Below, in pieces: positions 57,762 to 64,000 of a DNA stretch of 64,000 nucleotides (within the stretch, counting starts at the first letter, position 1; the number at the start of each line of letters is the position of its first letter). Position numbers and translations under genes: made by a program. The notes below the pieces were generated by a model. The model ran no database searches and was not told where the DNA came from. It saw nothing but the letters and a program-made list of their open reading frames with translations. Location of the stretch: NCBI RefSeq assembly GCF_024810105.1, contig NZ_JANUDX010000002.1:558001-622000 (forward strand), read 5' to 3'. Source of the stretch: Stenotrophomonas sp. BIGb0135. Lineage in GTDB: Bacteria; Pseudomonadota; Gammaproteobacteria; Xanthomonadales; Xanthomonadaceae.

Positions 57762-58601
57762 TCATTCCAATGAATGAAACAGCAGCGCGGCCACGGCCTG
57801 CGGGGCGGTCATCCAGGCGAAGTGATCCGCACGCACGCCAAGCGCGGCGGGCGACACCACGCTGAGCGTGGCGGTCGTCTGCGGCATCTTGGCCAGCAGG
57901 CCGTGCATGGAGGTGGCCGGTGCCAGCCAGTCCTGTTCCATCACCACGGCGGTGGCGCGCGCACACACCCCACGCAGCCCGGCTTCAAGATCCTCGCCAA
58001 TGCCCGCGCCGGCATAGCGGTTGTTCAGCCCCACCTTGGCCCAGTCGGTGATCAGGCCGCGCGCCTCGGTGCCGCCGAAGCCGAGCCGACGACCGGGCAG
58101 CACGCCCTGGCGGTGTGCCAGCCACGGCAGGAACCGGTAGATCAGCGGCAGGGTCCAGCCGCGCGGGGCCGGGAAGGTGCGCCAGTAGGGCGTGCCACTG
58201 GCGACCAGCCACAGGCGTTGGAAAACACCGGGATGCTGCCCGGCGAAACAGCAGGCCAGCTGTCCGCCGAGGCTGTGACCGCCAATGACGCCTTGGGTGG
58301 GGGCGCCCGCAGCGAGCTGGGCCAGGCTGGCGGGCAGGTCGAGCGTGAGCAGCTCGCGATAGCCCCAATCCTGCGTGCGTGAGGGGCGCAGGCTGCTGCT
58401 GCCGTTGCCGCGCCACTCGTGCAGGTACACCGCCACGCCATGTGCGGCCAAGGCATCGGCCAGCGGCAGGTAATGGCGCGCGGCCACGCCCAGCGCGGGC
58501 AACCACAACAGGTGTGCGCGCGGCTGCGCGGGTACCCGGGCGAGCAGTTCGAAACGGTGGCCGTCGGCGGCGGTGATCGGTACGGCGAGCGCGTCGATCA
58601 T
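57762..58601 (-). CDS. Alpha/beta hydrolase
   Basis: A 279-residue alpha/beta hydrolase without signal peptide. The nucleophile elbow is GVIGGHSLGGQLACCFAG (Ser in HSLGG). An early strand HLLWLPALGVAARHYLPLADALAAHGVAVYLHEWRGNG follows the usual fold, and HFAW near the end supplies the histidine. Substrate unknown. Its ATG overlaps the thiD stop codon (ATGA), so it is the second gene of a two-gene unit. Confidence 0.87.
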   Translation of the reverse strand: MIDALAVPITAADGHRFELLARVPAQPRAHLLWLPALGVAARHYLPLADALAAHGVAVYLHEWRGNGSSSLRPSRTQDWGYRELLTLDLPASLAQLAAGAPTQGVIGGHSLGGQLACCFAGQHPGVFQRLWLVASGTPYWRTFPAPRGWTLPLIYRFLPWLAHRQGVLPGRRLGFGGTEARGLITDWAKVGLNNRYAGAGIGEDLEAGLRGVCARATAVVMEQDWLAPATSMHGLLAKMPQTTATLSVVSPAALGVRADHFAWMTAPQAVAALLFHSLE

Positions 58602-59407
58602 GCCGGTCGCGCTGCGCCGAAGTGGTCGATTACCACGACCTCGCTGCGGCCCGGGTAGTAGCCGCCCTGCAGGCCGCGCGCGACGTAGTCGATCGCCGCC
58701 TCGCAGGCATTGGGCAGCGACAGGCCCTGGCACAGCTGCGCGGCGATGGCCGAGGCCAGCGTGCAACCGGTGCCATGTGCATCGACCGGCAAGCGCGCAT
58801 GGATGAACTCTTCGTGGCTGACACCATCGAAATAGCGGTCGATCACGCGCGGGCCTTCATGCAGGTGGCCGCCCTTGAGCAGCACCGCGCCAGCGCCAAG
58901 GTCGAGCAGCGCGGCGGCGGCGTTCTCGGCATCGTCGGCGCTGCTGATCGTGCGCCCGAGCAGCAGCTCGGCTTCGGGAATGTTCGGGGTCAGCAGCGTG
59001 GCCAGCGGCAGCAGTCGCTCACGCATGGCCCGCAGCGCGCTCTCCTCCAGCAGCCTGGCGCCGCTGGTGGCGACCATGACCGGGTCGAGCACGACGTGGG
59101 TGGGGCGATGGCGCTCCAGCGCGCTGGCAACGAGCTCGATCACCTCCGCATTGGCGAGCATGCCCAGCTTCACCGCATGGATGTCGAAGTCGGCGAAGCA
59201 GGCCTCGATCTGCGCGTGCAGGAAGTCCAGCGGCGGCACGTGCACGGCGGTCACCCCCCGCGTGTTCTGCGCGGTCAGGGCGGCAATCGCGGACAGGCCA
59301 TGGACGCGGTGCGCGGCGAAGGCCTTGAGGTCGGCCTGGATGCCGGCACCGCCGCCGGAATCGGAACCGGCGATGGTCAGGGCGGAAACAGGGGCGGGCG
59401 GGGTCAT
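58598..59407 (-). CDS. thiD: Hydroxymethylpyrimidine/phosphomethylpyrimidine kinase
   Basis: A 269-residue thiamine-pathway kinase that phosphorylates HMP and HMP-P. The ribokinase-fold signatures are [41 protein letters not shown] and [20 protein letters not shown] with the catalytic DxxGxGC segment. Start ATG 59407 is preferred over 59437. It overlaps the alpha/beta hydrolase gene and both may be one operon. Confidence 0.95.
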   Translation of the reverse strand: MTPPAPVSALTIAGSDSGGGAGIQADLKAFAAHRVHGLSAIAALTAQNTRGVTAVHVPPLDFLHAQIEACFADFDIHAVKLGMLANAEVIELVASALERHRPTHVVLDPVMVATSGARLLEESALRAMRERLLPLATLLTPNIPEAELLLGRTISSADDAENAAAALLDLGAGAVLLKGGHLHEGPRVIDRYFDGVSHEEFIHARLPVDAHGTGCTLASAIAAQLCQGLSLPNACEAAIDYVARGLQGGYYPGRSEVVVIDHFGAARPA

Positions 59408-59441
59408 GCGCTGATTGTGCAATGTTTGCCGCGGCATTGCT

Positions 59442-60113
59442 TCAGGGCCGGCGCAGCAGCACCCATTGCCGGTACAGCACGTAGCCCAGGCCGGTGCAGC
59501 CGGTCAGCAGCGCCGGGGCGAGCAGGGCGTCGTAGCCGAAGCGGAGGAACAACGCTGCGCCGATCACGCCGCCGGCGAGGAAGCCGCTGACGATCAACCC
59601 GCTCAGGGTGAGGCGCCGGATCGGCAGGGGCAGGCCACGCAGCAGGTGGCCCAGGCCGATGCCCAGGTCGGTGAACATGCCGCTGAGGTGGGTGGTGCGC
59701 ACCACCGCGCCGCTGAAGGTGGTGGCCATGGCGTTCTGCAGGCCGCAGGCCATGGCGGCGGCCAATGCGCCCCAGATCTGCTGCTGCTTGAACAGGGGAA
59801 TGGCCGCCAGCAGCAACAGCGATTCCAAAGTGAGGACCACGCCGTAGCGCCGGCCCAGCTGCAGCGCGCTGTCCTGGATGATCATGCCGCTGAGCATCGC
59901 GCCCAGGCAGAACGCGATGAGCAGGCCCCACAGGTGCCCGACCACGCGCCAGTCGCCCTGCGCCAGCGCCATGCCGAGCTGGCTGGTGGTGCCGGTCATG
60001 TGGCTGACCGCCTGGTGTTCGAACCCCAGGAAGCCGACCACGTTGACCATGCCGGCCACGCACGACAACGCGACCGCGCCGATCCAGACCCAGGTGGGCA
60101 GCCGGATGCTCAT
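59442..60113 (-). CDS. YoaK/DUF1275-family membrane protein
   Basis: A 223-residue integral membrane protein of the YoaK (DUF1275) family. The N-terminal SCVAGMVNVVGFLGFEHQAVSHMTGTTSQLGMAL block is the family signature, and about six membrane segments follow. Function is unknown. The gene runs in the thiD direction with 34 bases between them. Confidence 0.88.
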   Translation of the reverse strand: MSIRLPTWVWIGAVALSCVAGMVNVVGFLGFEHQAVSHMTGTTSQLGMALAQGDWRVVGHLWGLLIAFCLGAMLSGMIIQDSALQLGRRYGVVLTLESLLLLAAIPLFKQQQIWGALAAAMACGLQNAMATTFSGAVVRTTHLSGMFTDLGIGLGHLLRGLPLPIRRLTLSGLIVSGFLAGGVIGAALFLRFGYDALLAPALLTGCTGLGYVLYRQWVLLRRP

Positions 60114-60143
60114 CGAGCCTGGATGGGCGTGGCCACGGCAGGC

Positions 60144-60650
60144 TCAGGGGGTGTCGAGCGCGCCGTTGAAGCGGACGTCGGTGAACTGCGCGCTGGCCGG
60201 ATCGAATACGGCGCCCCAGAACTGGCGGCCCCCGTCGCAGACCCGGATCGCCTCGCGCGCCGGATCGATGTCGGCATCGTCGGGCAGGTGGAAGGCATTG
60301 AGGTAGATCAGCTTGCGTCCGTTCATTTCGATGCCGACGTACTGGCGATCGAAATCAACGGCCTTGGGCACCTGTGCCTCCAGGGTAGGCAGGGCTGCCT
60401 CCAGCTGTTCGACCTCCTTGCGGCTGGGCGCCCAGTAGCCGGTGACCCGCCCGGCCTCGCGGCCGGGACTGTCGCGCGAGCAGGTATCGAGCACCTGGGC
60501 GGCGACGATCGGTCGCGTCACCACCCAGGACTGGCCGGTCTTGACCGCGGTCGGGACGCTGGCGCCCGGCCGCGTGTTGGCGGGCGTGCACGCGGCCACC
60601 AGCGCGGCAAGCGCCAGCGGCAGGACGGCACGGGACAGGGACTGGTTCAC
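60144..60650 (-). CDS. Lipoprotein of unknown function
   Basis: A 168-residue lipoprotein with a signal peptide ending LAALVAAC. The mature part has conserved-looking CSRDSPGREAG and IYLNAFHLPDDADID blocks and two further cysteines. No family is recognised. The start is GTG at 60650, which overlaps the phoH stop codon (GTGA) with GGAGG four bases upstream, so translation is coupled to phoH. Confidence 0.75.
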   Translation of the reverse strand: MNQSLSRAVLPLALAALVAACTPANTRPGASVPTAVKTGQSWVVTRPIVAAQVLDTCSRDSPGREAGRVTGYWAPSRKEVEQLEAALPTLEAQVPKAVDFDRQYVGIEMNGRKLIYLNAFHLPDDADIDPAREAIRVCDGGRQFWGAVFDPASAQFTDVRFNGALDTP

Positions 60651-62044
60651 AACACCTCCGAAGCGTAGTCGGCCAAGCGCGAACGCTCGCCACGGCGCAG
60701 CGTGACATGGGCGCTGTGCGGCCAGTTCTTGAAGCGGTCCACCGCGTAGGTCAGGCCCGAGGTGGTCTCGGTCAGGTACGGGGTGTCGATCTGTTCGACG
60801 TTGCCCAGGCAGACGATCTTGGTGCCGGGGCCGGCACGGGTGATCAGGGTCTTCATCTGCTTGGGGGTGAGGTTCTGTGCTTCGTCCAGGATCAGGTAAC
60901 GCGACAGGAAGGTACGCCCGCGCATGAAATTGAGCGAACGGATCTTGATCCGGCTGGCGATCAGGTCGTTGGTTGCCGCACGGCCCCACGCGCCGCCTTC
61001 CTGGGTGTGGGTGAGCACTTCCAGGTTGTCGGTGAGCGCGCCCATCCACGGGGTCATCTTCTCTTCCTCGGTGCCGGGCAGGAAGCCGATGTCCTCGCCG
61101 ACGCTGACCGTGGCGCGGGTCATGATGATCTCGCGGTAGCGCTGCTGGTCCATGGTCTGGGCCAGGCCGGCGGCCAGTGCCAGCAGGGTCTTGCCGGTAC
61201 CGGCGGTGCCGAGCAGGGTGACGAAATCGATCTCCGGGTCCATCAGTGCGTTGAGCGCGAAATTCTGCTCGCGGTTGCGCGCGCTGATCCCCCACACCGC
61301 ATGGCTGCCATGGCGGAAATCATTGACCAGCGACAGGGTGACCTTGTCGCCGTCGACCTTGGCCACGCGCAGTTCGACTTCATCGTCGCCGGGCAGGTAG
61401 GCGTACTGGTTGGGATGCCAGCTCTCGTCTTCGCTGGCGATGATCTCGTAACTGGTGCGGCCCTTGTCGCTCCAGCTGCGCAGGCTGTCGGTGTGCTTCT
61501 TCCAGAAGTCTTCAGGCAGCTCGGTGGCGCCGGTGTAGAGCAGGCTGAAATCGTCGAGCGCGCGGTCGTTTTCGTAATCCTCGGACACGATGCCGGCGAT
61601 CGCCGCCTTGATCCGCAGGTTGATGTCCTTGGAGACGAACACCACCGGGATCTCGGGGATCTGCTCCTTCAGCGCCAGGATCGCGCCGAGGATGGCGTTG
61701 TCCGGGATGACCGCGCCGAAACTCTTGCCCGCGTCGAAGTGGCTGGTCTGGAAGCGCAGCAGGCCCACGCTCTGCTTGCCGCGCAGCTGCAGGCCGTTGG
61801 GGCGCTGCAGCGGGATGCCATCGGCCAGGTTGTCCAGGCCCGACGCCTGTACCAGCTCGTTGAGGAAACGGCTGACCTGGCGTGCGTTGCGGCTCGCTTC
61901 GGTGGTGCCCTTCTTGCCGTTGTCCAGCTCTTCGATCACCTGCATCGGCAGGTAGACATCATGCTCCTCGAACTTGAACAGCGCGGTCGGATCGTGCATG
62001 AGCACGTTGGTATCCAGAACGTAGATGCGCTTGCCTCGGGTCAT
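60647..62044 (-). CDS. PhoH family ATPase with PIN domain
   Basis: A 465-residue protein with an N-terminal PIN nuclease domain (about 1-140, KRIYVLDTNVLMHDPTALFKF, with acidic residues in VFVSKDINLRIKA) and a C-terminal PhoH ATPase/helicase domain with Walker A GTAGTGKT and Walker B ILDEAQNLTP. Proteins of this YlaK/PhoH2 type are RNA helicases/ribonucleases in other bacteria. Start ATG 62044 is supported by AGGA seven bases upstream. The next gene downstream overlaps. Confidence 0.92.
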   Translation of the reverse strand: MTRGKRIYVLDTNVLMHDPTALFKFEEHDVYLPMQVIEELDNGKKGTTEASRNARQVSRFLNELVQASGLDNLADGIPLQRPNGLQLRGKQSVGLLRFQTSHFDAGKSFGAVIPDNAILGAILALKEQIPEIPVVFVSKDINLRIKAAIAGIVSEDYENDRALDDFSLLYTGATELPEDFWKKHTDSLRSWSDKGRTSYEIIASEDESWHPNQYAYLPGDDEVELRVAKVDGDKVTLSLVNDFRHGSHAVWGISARNREQNFALNALMDPEIDFVTLLGTAGTGKTLLALAAGLAQTMDQQRYREIIMTRATVSVGEDIGFLPGTEEEKMTPWMGALTDNLEVLTHTQEGGAWGRAATNDLIASRIKIRSLNFMRGRTFLSRYLILDEAQNLTPKQMKTLITRAGPGTKIVCLGNVEQIDTPYLTETTSGLTYAVDRFKNWPHSAHVTLRRGERSRLADYASEVL

Positions 62045-62126
62045 CGTCATTTCCTGGTGGCAGAACAGGGACAAGCCATCACGACCTGCGGGGCAGGGTG
62101 ATGGCCATTGGGGGGTGCCGGGTTGG

Positions 62127-62606
62127 TCACTGGGTTTTCGCGGCCTTCAGGGCGTCAAGCACGGTATCCGCGTGGCCGGCCACCTTGACCTTGCGCCACG
62201 CCTGCACGATACGACTGTCGGGCGAGATCAGGAAGGTGCTGCGTTCGATGCCACGCACCTGCTTGCCGTACATGTTCTTCAGCTTGATCACATCGAAGGC
62301 GGTGCACAGCGCTTCGTCGCCATCGCTGATCAGCGGGAAGGCGAAGCCCTGCTTGGCGCAGAAGGTGTCGTGGGATTTGACCGAATCGCGGGAGACGCCG
62401 AACACGCGGGCGCCGGCCTGGGTGAACTGCGGGAGCAGGGCGTTGAAGTCGATGCCTTCGGTCGTGCAGCCGGGCGTGCTGTCCTTGGGATAGAAGTACA
62501 GGACAAGCCATTGGCCGGCGAGCGTGCCGAGGGTGGTGGTGTCACCGCCGGACAGTGCCAGCGGGAGATCGAGGGTGGATCTGTCCAGGGTGTCGCCGAT
62601 GTTCAT
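62127..62606 (-). CDS. bcp: Thioredoxin-dependent peroxiredoxin PrxQ/BCP
   Basis: A 159-residue atypical peroxiredoxin that reduces peroxides using thioredoxin. The peroxidatic Cys47 is in STPGCTTEG. The nearby second cysteine of the E. coli type is absent; Cys83 (TFCAKQG) is at the position of the resolving cysteine (Cys84) known for the Xanthomonas PrxQ, so the mechanism matches that form. The rest of the fold is complete. It is 83 bases upstream of phoH on the same strand. Confidence 0.93.
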   Translation of the reverse strand: MNIGDTLDRSTLDLPLALSGGDTTTLGTLAGQWLVLYFYPKDSTPGCTTEGIDFNALLPQFTQAGARVFGVSRDSVKSHDTFCAKQGFAFPLISDGDEALCTAFDVIKLKNMYGKQVRGIERSTFLISPDSRIVQAWRKVKVAGHADTVLDALKAAKTQ

Positions 62607-62702
62607 GAGGTCCTTTTTCCGGAGCCTGGGGCAAAGCTGTTACAGCGGTGCGTCACTGCACTTGCATGAAACATCGCGCGCCCGTGACGAACGCGCGAAA
62701 GA

Positions 62703-63263
62703 TCAGAACTTCATCGGATCCATGATGGCGTCCAGGTTCAGGTGGTCGCAGAACTCAAGGAAATCGTCGCGCAGCGCCGCGATATGCATGTTGGCCGGCA
62801 CGCCGATCGTGACCTGCGCGGAGAACATTTCCGCACCGGTCTGCATCGCGCGATAGCGGGTGCTCTGCAGGTTCTCGATGGTGATGCCCTGGCGGTCGAA
62901 GAAATCGGCCAGCTGGAACAGGATCCCCGGCTTGTCGGCGGCGATCACTTCCACGATGTAGGGCAGCAGGTTGGACTGCGCCTGCTTGGCGCCGGTGCGG
63001 TACCACACCAGCTTCAGGCCCTCTTCGCGCTCGAGGCGGGTGAGCATGGCTTCCAGCTTGGCCACCGAATCCCACGAGCCGGTGGCCAGTGCCGTCACCG
63101 AGACATCGCGGCCGACGGTGGCCAGGCGGGCATCGACCAGGTTGCAGCCGCTGTCGGCGATACGCCGGGTGACGGGCAGCAGGGGGGACTCCGGATGCGT
63201 CGTGTAGGCGTTGATCAGGAGATGGTTTTCGGTCGGCGCAGGCCGCGGCGTGGTGTCGGTCAA
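62703..63263 (-). CDS. gcvR: ACT-domain glycine cleavage regulator GcvR
   Basis: A 186-residue protein with two ACT domains (about 15-85 and 95-175), as in the GcvR family. The recognisable parts are NHLLINAYTTHPESPLLPVTRRIADSGCNLVDAR and IVEVIAADKPGILFQLADFFDRQGITIENLQS. GcvR binds glycine and inhibits GcvA; the target here is not visible. The start is TTG at 63263 with GGAA six bases upstream. It is divergent from dapA. Confidence 0.8.
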   Translation of the reverse strand: MTDTTPRPAPTENHLLINAYTTHPESPLLPVTRRIADSGCNLVDARLATVGRDVSVTALATGSWDSVAKLEAMLTRLEREEGLKLVWYRTGAKQAQSNLLPYIVEVIAADKPGILFQLADFFDRQGITIENLQSTRYRAMQTGAEMFSAQVTIGVPANMHIAALRDDFLEFCDHLNLDAIMDPMKF

Positions 63264-63426
63264 GGTGGTTCCGGGTGATACAAGGTGAGTCTGAACGGCC
63301 GACGACGGCACGTTCGCCGGAGTCCAGCATACTTGCCCGTGCTTTCGACCCGCAAGTAACATGCAACCTGCATCCGGCCGGCGTTTACGCCCACCGGGTG
63401 CCCCCTTTCTTCCGAGCAACGTTTCC

Positions 63427-64000
63427 TTGTCCCTTTCCGGTCTCATCACCGCGCTGGCCACGCCTTTCCAGGCCGATGGCGCATTGGATCCCGACGGTTG
63501 GCAGCGCCTGCTGCACCTGCAACTGGAGGGTGGTGTTCACGGGGTGGTGGTGGCCGGTTCGACCGGCGAGGCCGCGACCTTGTCCGACGACGAGTACGAC
63601 CAGCTGCTGCGCAGCGCGGTGAAAACCGTGGCCGGACGCGTGCCGGTGCTGGCCGGGACCGGCCTGTCGGGCACGGCGAAAACCATCGAGCAGACCCGCC
63701 GCGCGGCCGCCAGTGGCGCGACCCATGCACTGGTGGTGACCCCGCCGTATGTCCGCCCGACCCAGGCAGGCCTGATCGCGCACTACCGCGCGGTGGCCGA
63801 CCAGGGCGGCCTGCCGGTCATCCTGTACAACGTGCCCGGCCGTACCGGCTGCGACATGCTGCCGGAGACCGTGGCCGCGCTGGCCGCCCATCCGAACATC
63901 GTGGGCATCAAGGAAGCGGTGGGCGATGTCGGTCGCGTGCAGGCGTTGCTGGCGCTGCGTTCGGCGGACTTTGCCATCCTCAGTGGCGATGACGGCACCG
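63427..64000 (+). CDS. dapA: 4-hydroxy-tetrahydrodipicolinate synthase, N-terminal part (3' end outside window)
   Basis: The first 191 residues of the lysine-pathway TIM barrel that condenses pyruvate and aspartate semialdehyde. Motifs: [35 protein letters not shown] (substrate loop with Thr), [27 protein letters not shown] with the active Tyr, [11 protein letters not shown], and [10 protein letters not shown] with the Schiff-base lysine. The start TTG 63427 fits the conserved N-terminus; an in-frame ATG at 63361 would add 22 residues and no strong ribosome site favours either. The frame stays open to the window edge. Confidence 0.9.
   Translation, partial: MSLSGLITALATPFQADGALDPDGWQRLLHLQLEGGVHGVVVAGSTGEAATLSDDEYDQLLRSAVKTVAGRVPVLAGTGLSGTAKTIEQTRRAAASGATHALVVTPPYVRPTQAGLIAHYRAVADQGGLPVILYNVPGRTGCDMLPETVAALAAHPNIVGIKEAVGDVGRVQALLALRSADFAILSGDDGT

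Overview
The window is a high-GC, gene-dense chromosomal segment from a gammaproteobacterium of the family Xanthomonadaceae, most likely a Stenotrophomonas. Three things point there: many GTAG-headed palindromic REP elements of the SMAG type known from S. maltophilia, a lexA operator of the Xanthomonas/Xylella type (TTAGTAGTAATACTACTAA), and protein sequences typical of that family. About 62 protein genes are supported, with five tRNAs. There are no rRNAs, prophages, insertion sequences or CRISPR arrays.

Layout. 0-20 kb: the end of hemN, tRNA-Leu(TAA), then mostly housekeeping and stand-alone genes (GST, HD hydrolase, TraB/GumN protein, a BLUF blue-light sensor, a nucleotide-sugar dehydrogenase, an FMN glutamate-synthase-like enzyme, FKBP, a TrhO-like rhodanese, a luciferase-family oxidoreductase), an exoD/CorC-type pair, a PhoU-like/pit phosphate uptake pair, and parE. 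20-31 kb: pyrG, eno, ftsB, ispD, ispF, truD, then a REP array, smr, surE, pcm, yqaA and nlpD. This is the classic gamma-proteobacterial eno-ftsB-ispDF-truD-surE-pcm-nlpD order with smr and the repeats inserted. 31-41 kb: yhbY, rlmE-ftsH, folP-miaA-hfq-hflX, pncC and an ABC1/UbiB kinase. 41-48 kb: a tandem ~280-bp repeat array runs directly into the lexA operator, followed by lexA, recA, recX, alaS, csrA and tRNA-Ser(GCT). 48-57 kb: an accessory-looking block (a decayed VOC gene, ankyrin protein, Tat-exported aldo/keto reductase, TonB siderophore receptor, pirin with a divergent LysR regulator, a lipoprotein hydrolase). 57-64 kb: three identical tRNA-Arg(ACG) genes on the minus strand, then hydrolase-thiD, yoaK, a phoH/lipoprotein pair, prxQ/bcp, gcvR and the start of dapA.

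The most notable non-genic structures are: (1) four 85-bp REP dimers with CCGATCC-rich spacers filling the whole truD/smr gap; (2) the tandem repeat array whose last copy ends at the lexA operator, which itself ends two bases before the ATG; (3) an 11-copy 8-bp tandem repeat growing out of a perfect 26-bp REP inverted repeat; (4) genes whose TAG stop lies inside the GTAG head of a REP; (5) an 86-codon leader ORF with its own ribosome site that overlaps the pyrG start codon; and (6) a csrA-tRNA-Ser / tRNA-Arg cluster, contiguous in E. coli, that is split here by about 9 kb. No new defence, secretion or biosynthetic system was found; the novelty is in the repeats and leaders.
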